Shown here one piece after another: positions 9,793-18,997 of a stretch of 24,739 nucleotides of DNA. The notes beneath the pieces are model-generated. The model had not been told where the DNA came from. It saw only the letters and a list, made by a program, of their open reading frames with translations, and made no database searches. The stretch's first letter is position 1. Each line of letters begins with the position of its first letter. Source of the stretch: Funneliformis mosseae (taxonomy: Eukaryota; Glomeromycota; Glomeromycetes; Glomerales; Glomeraceae); NCBI GenBank assembly GCA_910592005.1, contig CAJVPP010000912.1, positions 1 to 24,739 on the forward strand, read 5' to 3'. The position numbers were made by a program, and so were the translations under genes.

Positions 9793-10068
9793 ATGGCCAA
9801 TATTATTGACTTCAGATTTAAAGTTCATGATAAATCGGATGATGAAATCTTCATAATCCAAATAGCCTGACAAACATTGGTCAAAGACGCCATATTTACT
9901 ATTAAAAAAGGAATAGCAATACTTTATAAGCAGGTTCCTGATGAGATTAAGCTCTACATGGATAATCCAAAAGGGCCAACAAAAGCGTTAGAACAAGATG
10001 ATATGATTTTTAAGCATTTTAATATCGATCACATTGAAGAGGGTCTCATCCTCATATACCTTCAATAG
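9793..10068 (+). pseudogene. ubiquitin-like fold remnant (CRN N-terminus-like)
   Basis: ATG 9793, one TGA at 9868, then open to TAG 10066: 91 sense and stop codons in one frame. The pattern of a beta-strand start (IIDFRFKV and DEIFIIQI), a helix (LVKDAIFTIKKGIA), then EIKLYMD, an acidic EQDDMIFKHF and a final GLILIYL strand suits a beta-grasp, ubiquitin-like fold. The word order also resembles the N-terminal domain of Crinkler (CRN) proteins, in which a ubiquitin-like part precedes nuclease or kinase domains. This is inference from pattern only. Nothing typical of a CRN C-terminal domain follows in this frame, although a nuclease-like gene lies 350 bases downstream. Confidence 0.4.
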
Positions 10069-10418
10069 TTAGAATTCTTTCATATATATCATGTAGCGAT
10101 ATATTTGCAATTTTTTATGTATTAGATGCTCTGGCAGTATTTTTTTATTTAAATAAAGCATGTATTATGTTCTTGTCATAAATCTTTGATAAATATCATG
10201 TGTAATGATGTAATATAATCGCCTGACAATCCTGTATTACATCTTAATTGCATATATATTGGGTAAATGCATTATGAATCGATACAAAAAATCTATCATT
10301 TTCCACCTGAGCACTTACACCGGAAACCAAAAATACTTTATATCCATAAACTAGCTTTACCTGTAACAGCAGTCAAGTGCATATTTTTCACAAACACAAA
10401 CTCACATATATAAAAACT
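10069..10418. other. intergenic with TATA-like box
   Basis: No gene seen. At 10405-10414 ATATATAAAA stands about 5 bases before the ATG of the SAM-domain gene. A TATA box so near would place transcription start downstream of that ATG, so the ATG at 10461 (same frame, 42 bases on) may be the real start. Confidence 0.35.
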
Positions 10419-11601
10419 ATGTCTTCACAAGCTTCTTCACCCGCTTCACCCGCCTCAATAATGGAAGAAATTTTCACTAGAACAATGTCAGACGTGGTTA
10501 AGGACTTTAATACAGAAGAGCTTATCGAATATTTGGGGAGGAAAGACCTGAAGCTCAAAGAGTCTTACTTTAAAATTTTACGCAAGGAAGAAATCACTGG
10601 TCTTGCCTTCCTTGAGTTGACTGAAGAAAAATTTCGCAGTATTGGGTTAGCATTAGGACCAGCAACAACACTTGCAAAATTTATCGAAGGTCTTGGCCAA
10701 AAAATAAGAAACTATTCTTCACTTAAATCTCTCAATGACTTGAAGGAAATGTTACGTAAAAATAAGGTCAATAGGGAAATATATTAAACATTAATCAGTT
10801 TATCCCTGGTAGGTAATTAATTAATTTTCAAACTGACCAGATAGCTATATTAACTTTATTTTTCTCTGTAGTCTTCGAGGAGATTAGTGATGATAATAAG
10901 GCATTCGAACATTGTATAGAGGACATTATCTTAAAGCTTTTGAACATGAAAACCATGACCGATGCTAACGAGATGACGTGCTGTAAATTTATTTCAGCTA
11001 TATTATATGCATCTATCGCTATAGCTATAAAACTCACCTCTCAAGATATATTTATAGTTTTGCAGAAAGACGTTTCCAGTGAAGATGCCACTGGCTGAGT
11101 AGACTATGCAATCAAAAGTTTGAAAGATCTACTTTGTATAACTGAGGGAAAACCACGCAATATCAAGATTGGTTATACACAGATAAGACTACTTCTCAAA
11201 TTCGTGTTTTTAGAGCGTCAAGCCAAAAGAAATTCAATAATATTAACGTATTTTATTTCTTAGAATCTGACACAACTTGAAAGTGCATTCCAGACTAATA
11301 AAAAGAAACGAACTGCAGATCAAGCTTTCAGAATAACTATTTTGACTATATATATGGTATTGTGACCACAGATACAGAGTGGTATTTTATCATATATACT
11401 CCTGATGGTATATACTCTATAAGCGGTAGTGAGTACCAAATTAATCTCACGAAATCCGCTGTTAAAGAAAATCCAGAATTACTTCAATGTAATGTGAAAA
11501 GGATAATCAGCATCATTGTTGAGTTACTAAAGGATCATGTTAGTGTTGATAGTTCTCCGTCTAGCAAGAGGACTAGAATTGAAAAAATTATCAAAAAATA
11601 A
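10419..11601 (+). pseudogene. SAM domain plus PD-(D/E)xK-like nuclease protein, degenerate
   Basis: Exon 1 (ATG 10419) encodes a Ser/Ala/Pro-rich start, then a SAM domain (about residues 25-95: FNTEELIEYLGRKDL, EEITGLAFLELTEEKFRSIGL, ALGPATTLAKFIEGL). It runs open to TAA 10785. The gene seems to go on: a possible intron 10756-10871 (GTAAAA...CTGTAG) keeps frame and leads into EEISDDNKAFEHCIEDI. Exon 2 has a TGA (11096) just before VDYAIKSLKDLLCITEGKPRN, an Asp...Glu-x-Lys pattern like PD-(D/E)xK nucleases. A second intron is visible (11183-11263) but its donor reads ATAAGA instead of GTAAGA. Exon 3 (from NLTQLESAF) shifts frame near 11330 and ends KRTRIEKIIKK. SAM domains mediate protein association. 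The nuclease role is inferred. Confidence 0.65.
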
Positions 11602-11766
11602 TATGTATCAGTGAACGAAGGTTCACAACATTTGTATTTATTTTGTTGCATGTATTAATAAAAAATTTCATGTTGAGAGTCTCAATCCAAAAACACATAT
11701 TTTTTTATTTTAAATGCTTATATACATTGTATTAGTTATATATAGAGACCTTGAAGAGGCGGGATC

Positions 11767-11936
11767 ATATCATCTGAGCTTGAATCATTGAAACAGCGTA
11801 TCACTGAACTTGAGGCTGAGAATGCAGAGCTTAGGAAAGAGAATACTGTGATCCCAATCTTAGAAATAAGCTCTCAGTATCTGATACTGAAATAGCTGAA
11901 CTTAAACCAGAAATTGTTATTCCTAATAGAATATAA
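11767..11936 (+). pseudogene. coiled-coil protein fragment
   Basis: From an ATA at 11767, SSELESLKQRITELEAENAE then LRKENT reads as a clear leucine-zipper-like coiled coil. After a one-base shift near 11850 the next frame gives LRNKLSVSDTEIAELKPE and ends at TAA 11934. The usual start ATG appears replaced by ATA (a G-to-A change), and a TATA-like TTATATATAGAG lies about 20 bases upstream. Such short coiled-coil N-termini are common in repeated fungal gene families. The remainder is missing. Confidence 0.5.
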
Positions 11937-12038
11937 AAAATTAAGGAGTTCGATCTCCTTTATTCACAGATATAAGTAATTGCGTCACAGGCATGCATAA
12001 TTTGCCAGGGAATTATCCATTCAATAATTATTAAGATC

Positions 12039-12494
12039 TTAACCTTTCACAGGATTGGCTAACGCATCTAAGAGTGCATTATGTTCTTTCACCCCAAATG
12101 CATTAGATCTAGAGAATGCGTTGAATAATCTATTTTTTTCTCGATTAGATATGTCTGGAAGACGTCTGGTAAATTCCATGAGTACAATGTTCTGATGATG
12201 AGCTTCCCAGGTTTGATAAAGTTTTTTCAAAGCATCTTTACCAAAACGTCTTTTATAATCCCATCCGGTATATATTTTCCTAGGGTCTCAATAATTGTCC
12301 TGATCATCATCACTATCTTCTTTGTCGATGTTAGATTCGTTATTGTCGTCATCATCCATGTTGATAGGCGAGACTTCATTATCTAATAATCCCAAAACCT
12401 TCAAGAATTCGTATACCTCAATCTTATCACCAGCACTAGTGTCAGAATAGGTTTGTTCTATGATAATAATATACCAAAATACCTTATCTTCAAT
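12039..12494 (-). pseudogene. unrecognised acidic/basic protein, one stop
   Basis: On the reverse strand a frame is open from 12494 to TAA at 12039-12041, broken by a single TGA at 12288-12290; no ATG opens it. The upstream part is acidic (NMDDDDNNESNIDKEDSDDD), the part after the TGA is basic and aromatic (DPRKIYTGWDYKRRFGKDAL, KKLYQTWEAHHQNIVLMEF, RREKN-like RLFNAFSRSNAF). It ends ALLDALANPVKG. The family is not recognised. The fact that the frame reads sensibly across the TGA supports one gene. A plus-strand frame in 12195-12386 is its antisense shadow. Confidence 0.5.
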
Positions 12495-12770
12495 TTAGGT
12501 TATTTAGCTTTTCTCGTCTATGGTCATTTCGCATTATAGTAAATACCCAACATCAGACGAAAATATATTACGTCACTAAACACATGATAAAATACTCATG
12601 AAAGTTTATGAGAACTATGATATTTGATGATCCCGTATCTTAGTTAGTAATGAGTCTCACAATCTCTCCAGTAACCGTCTAGAAGAATTATTAGGCGAAT
12701 CAATTACCCGCATTAAGTAAATTATGTATTTCTTTTTTTTGAATCACGTGGGTGGCTTAGGTGTACAGTT
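12495..12770. other. intergenic with a tiny coding-like remnant
   Basis: At about 12627-12719 one plus-strand frame gives SNESHNLSSNRLEELLGESI and then TRIK and stop; it may be the tail of a lost gene but is too short to be sure. The rest is AT-rich with no gene seen. Confidence 0.2.
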
Positions 12771-13010
12771 TTATTCTTCTCTACAGTAATACATCACTGG
12801 TTTACATCCGTAGAATATTCTATACGCAGTAGTGTAGTCACCACATCTGCAGTCATTATTTTTAGAGGATCTATTAATAACCTTGACCAAGAATAATATT
12901 TTTATGTTGATATACTGATGGTCTTTCCCAGCGCTAAGCCAAAAGAAATTCTGGTATGTTCTTTCTCGCTCATTACGCAATTCTGAATTATTAATAAAAA
13001 AATAACACAT
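12771..13010 (-). CDS. hypothetical small protein
   Basis: A reverse-strand frame of 79 codons with an ATG (13008-13010) and TAG stop. It reads MCYFFINNSELRNERERTYQ, NFFWLSAGKDHQYINIKILF, then a Cys-containing end with DCRCGDYTTAYRIF and YYCREE. The varied, non-repetitive composition and the Cys pairs are more gene-like than the surrounding AT-rich DNA. No family is recognised, and it may be a fragment. There is a stop directly upstream of the ATG in frame. Confidence 0.3.
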   Translation of the reverse strand: MCYFFINNSELRNERERTYQNFFWLSAGKDHQYINIKILFLVKVINRSSKNNDCRCGDYTTAYRIFYGCKPVMYYCREE

Positions 13011-14256
13011 CCTGATTTACATGCGAATCGTAAGACAAGGCGTCGTTAAAAAGAAATTCAAAAATGGAAATAGAGCCGATTAGAATCAATGATTTACAGA
13101 TCTTCAGATAAATGGTATATTTTTATTATCCTACTGACGTTAACGCATTCAAATTACGTGTATGAGTAATAACACATTAATTCATTTTTGAATAGGAATT
13201 AGCAATACGTAATCCAGCATGAGTGATTTATTATCTACTGTTTTTACAGATCTCGATCCATGATAGGTTTTTTATTCCGATTTTTTTGCAATAGGGGTAT
13301 ATCAGCTAATCTAAATAATAAACAGTAGATATGCTATTACTCCGTTAATATAAGTTTACAACATATCAGTTTAGCATGTTCATTGGATTTTACTTTTAGC
13401 GCAATTTTTTCACTTGAAAAGAAGGGGTCATATTAAATAAGCAGTATATTTTATTAGATAAGCTGTACATATTTGCAAATCGTAGGGTACAAGGAGTGTA
13501 AAATTTACGCCAATGCTTCTGACAATTTTATTGGCAAAATAGTCAACTGAAAATTTTCATAAATACCTGCCTATTTCCTCCCAATAGACTTTATGTTTTT
13601 GATCTGCATTTACCTACGATAATGAAGGTTTTTTATACTAAACTGTGTTATGAATGAAAGAAGAACTCCAATCTTCCTATATAATCGAAGTAAGAAAAAA
13701 TCTAGTTGGATATTTAGTTCTTCCTTTGATCTTTCTTTAGTCAAAAATGAAATAAGAGAATAGGACTTTATAATATAGTTTATTCATGTTCTGTATATAC
13801 ATAATAGCAAAGCTACCTAATGAATATTTGTTATATTTTTATTAATAAAAAACTTTACTCTTGTGTAAAACCTCACGGCCAAGCATTTATGAAAAAATAT
13901 TATTATTATTTTATTGCTTGAATATGTTATAGAAATAAGGGGGTATGAGGATACAGGAATGCACTAACTTTTTTCATCTTTAAGTACAAGCACCAGACAG
14001 GATCTTGATAATTTTCTTTTTCAGAAATAGGAGTAAAAATTATGATAACATTTCACAATTATTCCAGATCCATATTTTGATGCGAGTTCTCTATACTAGT
14101 ATATATGGGTATTTAATTTTGCCAGGCGATTATAAAACATATAAAAGGGATATTTCTAGAGAAGCGCTTTGGTATTTCTTTTCCTCCAACAAGTAAAAAA
14201 TATCAATTTCACATAAAACTAATAAAACAAAATCTATTTATCTATCTATCTAAAAA
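13011..14256. other. long AT-rich region, no convincing gene
   Basis: Mostly short frames and T/A runs. An inverted repeat is present at 13232-13331 (listed separately). A plus-strand frame of 63 codons (14005-14196), starting just after the acceptor-like TTTTTCAG and ending YKTYKRDISREALWYFFSSN, might be an exon remnant but has no recognised motif. A TCTATCTATCTA run precedes the next gene at about 14238-14250. Confidence 0.3.
13232..13331. repeat. 12-bp inverted repeat
   Basis: TATCTACTGTTT at 13232-13243 and its exact complement AAACAGTAGATA at 13320-13331, separated by 76 bases. Arms do not extend. It may be a MITE remnant or chance in AT-rich sequence. Confidence 0.4.
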
Positions 14257-14980
14257 ATGTTCTCAAACTCAAATATTTTCTTGATCGCAGTCTTCGGCAT
14301 CACAATTGTATTTTACAAGATGTTGAGCTGTGGTGTCCTAACTATGGAAATGATCCAAGATATTTTTTCAGGAAATATAAGCATTTATTTAATCTTTGCC
14401 ATTGCTATCTTCTTTTTTCGCAAATATCTAATGGGATCGTGAGATAATAATCTTGAAAGAACCGTCTTAACATTAAGTAATAAGCTTCAAAGAATGCGTA
14501 TAGAAGCTGAATGAAGAAATGATATAGCATCTCAAGGTAGGTCGTCCATTAGAAAAAATATAATGTCATGCATATATACTTATCTGCACCCTACTGCGCT
14601 TTCGTCTAGCAGGATCAAATCAATTCTCTTCCACAAGTCACGTTTTTATGAGATAATATTCTGAATATACAGATGAATATGAAACATACTGGGTTGAGTT
14701 TACAGCCCTTTTTAATAATAGGAGGAAAAGAGAAGGTCATTCTCCAACGCAAATGTATAATATTTTATCAATCAAAATCAGTCTTAGCGCTAGCACATTA
14801 GCTAGTTTTTATCGTCACCAAAAATCACCAAGAAGAACTTCTATAGATAAAATCATCGAATGGGTTGAAAAGTAGAAAAATAAGAAATCAGTTAGTTTTT
14901 CTAATAGTAGCAGTAGTAACAACAGTAGCAGTAGCAGTAGCATTAGAGGAAGTATCAGTAGAGGTAATATTGTGAAATAA
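14257..14980 (+). pseudogene. two-helix membrane protein with HTH-like domain
   Basis: ATG 14257 opens a frame with two hydrophobic segments (NIFLIAVFGITIVFYKML, about residues 6-23, and IYLIFAIAIFFF, about 43-54), then a polar part (LERTVLTLSNKLQRMRIEAE). A GTAGGT donor at 14537 and CAG ending at 14612 define a 76-base intron that joins to the frame of the downstream exon (14613-14980): 280 plus 368 bases, 215 codons plus stop. Exon 2 has YETYWVEFTALFNNRRKREG and LSASTLASFYRHQKSPRRTS followed by IDKIIEWVEK, which resembles a lambda-repressor-type helix-turn-helix, and ends in an AGT/AGC Ser-rich tract. Stops lie at 14440, 14512, 14654 and 14873. The intron joining two consistent frames supports one gene. 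Function unknown. Confidence 0.5.
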
Positions 14981-15235
14981 CTTGATGCCGAGACTTTCAT
15001 TTATGGCTTAGGATCTGAGAACTCCCTCCTTCTTTGATAGTATCATTTATTTCAATTATTACATTCCTCCGGTCTTTCAATCTATTATTTTACTTTTTAT
15101 TCACTTTTTTTTACTTAACAGATCGGCCATATTACATAATGACAAATAAAGATTTTACTTTGAATTTTTAAACATGTGTGTGCTTTACAAACTATGAAAT
15201 ATAAAATTTACCACTATAATTAATTGTTATATTAA

Positions 15236-15975
15236 TTACATTCGCATTTTGAGAGAATGAGGGATTGTGGGAGTAACAGGTCTAGAGACTACGGGAGTCT
15301 CAGTAGAAGGTGTCATAAATCTTGATGATTTGGTTTGTTTATGTAAAGAGGAAGAAGTATCAGATCTGGTTTCGAGAGAACCAGGTGTTAAGAGTATTGA
15401 TAGCATCGTAGAATGTTGTGATCCTAGAAACAATAAATATTTTAGAGAGAATATCTTGGATTTACCAAAGTAAAATACAAATATCAGAAAAACAAATACC
15501 AGGTTCTTTCCAAAATTCTGTAGAGAACTCTTCATAATATTTTTCTCCAATAAGACTTCTCTTCTTCTTTTTAGTTACTACAGTAGTTGGTGGACCTCCC
15601 GCTTCTGCCTCAGATCCCTTATTAGTTGATAGTTAGTTTCTTAAGAGACTCTCAGCTTCCGCCTTAGCTTTTTTATAGGTCAGGGTCGTCTATATTATCA
15701 AAATATCAGATTAGAGTTAGTAAGTATAAGCAATGCGTCCTCAACTACTCGATTATCATATTATTTACATAGTATGCTCGAGTTAGAGCTAAGAATTTCT
15801 TATTACAATCTTCCCCTGTGAAGTAATTAGTATTATTTGCTCGGTTGATTTCATTTGCAATATCTTCCCAAAAGTTTCTCTTATTACGGTTTAGAGTTCA
15901 GTGGTATTCTTCATTTTTATTTTTACGTTTATCAATAAGCATTCGAATTTGTTCTTCGCTTCACTGTGTAGACAT
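15236..15975 (-). pseudogene. Myb/SANT-like DNA-binding protein, three exons, three stops
   Basis: Read on the reverse strand. Exon 1 (15769-15975) starts MSTQ, then a TGA (15961) where the family has Trp, then SEEQIRMLIDKRKNKNEEYH, a second TGA (15898), and NFWEDIANEIN with FTGEDCNKKFLALTRAYY: a trihelix/Myb-SANT-like DNA-binding domain. Intron 1 is 15690-15768 (GTAAAT...ATATAG, with TACTAAC). Exon 2 (15500-15689) has a TAA at 15633, then KKKKRSLIGEKYYEEFSTEF and WKEP. Intron 2 is 15424-15499 (GTATTT...TTCTAG). Exon 3 (15236-15423) is Ser/Thr/Pro-rich and ends IPHSLKMRM. The exon lengths of 207, 190 and 188 bases keep one frame, giving 194 codons plus stop. Likely a nuclear regulator or transposon-derived protein before decay. 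Confidence 0.7.
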
Positions 15976-16507
15976 TTTTAAGTTTATGAGGAAGGAAGAG
16001 GTAAAAAGACTCACTTATATAGGGCATGGTTGGAGCTTACTCTGAGTGAAGTAGGGACTGAGTAAGATTAAATTAGCTTCGTATACAGTCAGCGCTTTAA
16101 TTTTTGTAATGATTAATATAATGATTAATTAAAAAATAATGGTGGCTAAGTTATTACGCAAAATCTGATTAGTAGATCCTCGTGATTTGAGTTGCGGGAA
16201 GGTTGCGAGGAAGTGCTGAGAACTGTCTGGGAGCTAGGGTGATACAAATTTTTATGTTATACTGCAACGCCTCTGACTAATCCCTATTAATCACGAGAGA
16301 TTCATGCATAGCGCTTACAGCCAAACCGCATGTAAATATAAAATTAGCCTAGCTAAGATATGACACATATATGACCCTATATAAATCCGTATAAATTTGA
16401 ATGATGATATTCTATAGTATAAGTTGCTAAAGAATTGTTAGAATTCGCTAAAAATGCTTATAAATCAACAATATCATAAAATCGTTATAATTTACTAAAA
16501 CACTATT
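15976..16507. other. intergenic region with short inverted repeat
   Basis: No gene seen apart from the TATA-like box. A 9-bp inverted repeat, CTCGTGATT (16179-16187) and AATCACGAG (16289-16297), spans a slightly GC-richer block with GGAAGGTTGCGAGGAAG. No tRNA or rRNA structure is recognised. Upstream of 16508 several GTTATA/GCTAAA words occur, without a clear TATA box. Confidence 0.35.
16014..16022 (-). promoter_or_regulatory. TATA-like box of the Myb/SANT-like gene
   Basis: The reverse strand reads CCTATATAAGTGAG here, about 40 bases upstream of the ATG at 15973-15975. This is a sensible spacing for a TATA box with a very short leader. Confidence 0.4.
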
Positions 16508-17364
16508 ATGGATTTAGATAGTAGAACCTATTCTAAGCTAATTTATGCAAACAATACTTATAGAGGCTTTAAAGAATATATAAGAATACTTGATGCAATA
16601 TTGCCTTTAACAAAAAGATGTGATCACGAAATACCAGAAATGTGGTGCTTTCGTATCTGTAGTCCATTTAGAAAAATACTTAAAGAGAATCAAGAATCCT
16701 TTCTAAGAATGGATATATTATAATATATAGAAAGCTTTATGAAAATGATAAAGTTCACATTAATCGAACAAATTATATATATTATAGTGTATGTGACTCC
16801 TTAGTTTTCATACCTGGAACTTTTTATAGCAATTATCGCAGTCATGATAACCACTTGAAAAGATGTATTTCTGGAAATACTATTTCGAATGAACATGCAA
16901 GAAGAAATGAAATTCTCCAAACTATTGATAGAAGGGAATTTCAGATCTGGCAATATAAACAATACATATTACAAGAAGAGGCTAAAATTAATCGTCTTCA
17001 GCTAGAGCTTTCATCCCAATCTACTCCACATTCAGAAAAGAATAAATTGGCATCAATATCATATGATATTGATGGAAATTTTACGGTTAGCTATGAAAAT
17101 TATGCACAATCTAAAGCAAAAGATACTATGCTAAATGCTTCAAATTTCGAGCCAGCTTATATTTCACCTACTAGACAAGAAACGATTTTACCAACTTCTT
17201 ATCAATCATCAAATCCTAGCCAAAGGCGCTCAGAGCAAGAGATCACAAGTGAAATATTTATCTCATCTCGGTATGCTAAACAAAATAACTTATTACCATC
17301 TATAGACCATCTTTATCAGCCCACATTAAGATTGAGAGATAGTACAAAAATCACATTCATTTAA
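16508..17364 (+). pseudogene. unrecognised coiled-coil protein with one frameshift
   Basis: ATG 16508 (MDLDSRTYSKLIYANNTYRG) runs to a TAA at 16721. From 16684 on another frame is open and carries on to TAA 17362, so a single shift between 16684 and 16723 links both parts into about 285 codons. The first part has scattered Cys and His (KRCDHEIPEMWCFRICSPFR). The middle has VCDSLVFIPGTFYSNYRSHD. Then comes a predicted coiled coil (RREFQIWQYKQYILQEEAKI and NRLQLELSSQ) and a Ser/Gln/Thr-rich tail. The last 35 codons have a diverged copy at 21243-21362. Family not recognised. There are no nonsense codons besides the shift, so this is one of the least damaged genes here; a short intron instead of a shift cannot be excluded. 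Confidence 0.5.
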
Positions 17365-18034
17365 CTGAAGATTAATATCATTTAGCCAAACATTACTTAT
17401 TCTTTATTTTTGCACTATATAATCTGTATACATGGTCACCTAATATAATTAGCTAAAGACACTATGCATGAAATGCCTGCGTACGCAGAGAAAAATCTGA
17501 TCTGCCTATTCTAGGTTAGATCCTATAATATATAGCTATTATAGTGAAGTATTTTAGGAAGGTTAATAAAGCGATCTTGAGGATTCTTGATTCCTAAATA
17601 CTATAATTATAGCTTTGAAAATTTCTATGCAACAGTTATCCAGCGAGCTTATAAGAATTATAAGAAGAGACCTAAATCTTTGGTAAAACAGATTTGGGAG
17701 GCGGTGAGAAATAATGGTACTCCTAATGATAAGAAGTATTTAGGTATAACTTCTTGCATTTCCTTATATTGACTGGGAATTTGAGAAGAAAAATCAATTA
17801 TATGTGAGATTAGCTAATGTAACATATGATATTATTTTTAAAATATTATACCAGCGAGGCTATATAATCATTAGAGGTTCAGATTGGACTAACCAGTTAA
17901 AGTGGCTACAGAATCCTGAATATTATCGTATTGATAAAGATAACATTGAATATCTCATTAGAGTTACAGAATGTGAGAAATATAAGGCTAATTCATGGTT
18001 TGTAAAATCAATCTGTAAGCGTCTTGGAATATAA
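17246..18034 (+). repeat. segmental duplication, copy A
   Basis: The end of the coiled-coil gene, the intergenic spacer and the IQ-like gene match 21243-22121 in the same order. Markers shared by both copies include AAACAAAATAAC, AAGATTGAGAGATAG, CTATATAAT, GCCTATTCT.GGTTAGATCC, CTTGAGGATTCTTGATT and CTTTGAAAATTTCTATGCAA. Divergence is high and each copy has its own indels, so the duplication is old. Confidence 0.75.
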
Positions 18035-18472
18035 ATTCTTACACCTTTAGCAGTGAAATTGGCCAAAGGTGTATCACCAGTGACATCATTAAGAGAAAAA
18101 GAATTACAACAAAATCAAATCAAAATTTTAGATTCAAATGCTTCTCCAATTGAAACTGATTCTGAAGTTCTTGTTAAAGAAATTGATGATATTGATGAAG
18201 ATAATACTTTTATTACTTTTGAACATTAGGAACAAGAATTAAATGAGTGAGAAGAAATGTTAAAGGAAGAAGAGTTAGCATGATTGAAAGAGAAAGAGGA
18301 GTTAAGAGATAATCTAAATATCAGTATAAGAAGTGATCTTTTAAACAAATATATATATCTAGCAATAGACAAAAAAGCAAAATAGGAGCTTAGAAATTTA
18401 TTCAATTCAACTCTCAATGCTCCTGATTACTTAAATGTAGAAGAATTGGCAGTTTTTTCATTCAATGTATAG
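17613..18472 (+). pseudogene. IQ-motif-like protein, copy A
   Basis: The exon starts after ATACTATAATTATAG (acceptor AG at 17611-17612; CTAAATAC is a possible branch site). It reads FENFYATVIQRAYKNYKKRP, an IQ-like calmodulin-binding pattern (I-Q-x-x-x-x-x-x-Y/R), then SLVKQIWEAVRNNGTP. After a shift near 17765 the next frame continues EKKNQLYVRL, YQRGYIIIRGSDWTNQLKWL, CEKYKANSWFVKSICKRLGI, a TAA at 18032, and then, still in frame, an acidic helical tail (VSPVTSLREKELQQNQIKIL, DIDEDNTFITFEH) with further stops (18227, 18248, 18281, 18383) to TAG at 18470. A central segment present in copy B is missing here. Function unknown. Confidence 0.55.
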
Positions 18473-18666
18473 TTTTTATTTGAAATTCGTCAATTTCGAT
18501 TATCGATCACTTCGAATAATCCTTTTTTTTGGTTTTATTTGATTTCTTTTTTTCATTTTTTTTCATTATTTTTTTGTTAATATTTAATTTATTTATTTTA
18601 TTTTATATTTTTTATTTTTTTATTTTTTTTTTTAATTCGTATTTTTCATTTTGATGTTTCAATATA
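18473..18666. other. T-rich low-complexity spacer
   Basis: Between the IQ-like gene and the transposon the plus strand is dominated by T runs with interspersed A (18520-18640). No gene. It ends AATATA just before the left transposon end. Confidence 0.6.
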
Positions 18667-18692
18667 CAGTCGTCTCCCTCTATAGTCACCCC
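18667..18692 (+). repeat. left terminal inverted repeat of the pogo-like element
   Basis: Begins CAGTCGTCTCCC and pairs with the complement at 21212-21238. The CAGT start is typical for pogo/Tigger elements. Confidence 0.85.
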
Positions 18693-18997
18693 TAATATAA
18701 ACACTCCCTTCCTTAAAGCACATTTTATTTAGTCCTGATCTTTTTAAATAAAAATACTCTCTTTATAATCATAGGCATATTATAAAATATAATCACACCA
18801 TTTATAAGGCCCAATATTATAATAAATATATGAAATTTATCCCTTATATAATCACAGTAAGAATTTTACCTCCTATACAATCACAGAAATCATATGATAG
18901 TATTAAATTTTGTACAACTTTATAATCCATAGAAATATGCGTAATCGCATAATATTTGAATGGTTTGCGTAGTACTTGCAGCTTTATTTGTGTTAAA

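Noticed and set aside
10828..11037. Reverse-strand open frame
   Set aside because: Antisense to exon 2 of the SAM plus nuclease-like gene.
14815..15000. Reverse-strand Leu-rich frame that looks like a membrane helix
   Set aside because: The poly-Leu is the antisense of the AGT/AGC Ser tract of the HTH-like gene.
15267..15473. Plus-strand open frame of 68 codons
   Set aside because: Antisense to exon 3 of the Myb/SANT-like gene; the reverse strand has matching splice sites and phase.
15845..16045. Plus-strand open frame
   Set aside because: Antisense to the Myb/SANT DNA-binding domain.
16170..16300. tRNA-like gene in the GC-richer block
   Set aside because: The inverted repeat is too far apart and no cloverleaf arms or A/B boxes could be placed.
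18226..18417. Reverse-strand Ser-rich frame
   Set aside because: Antisense to the acidic tail of IQ-like copy A.
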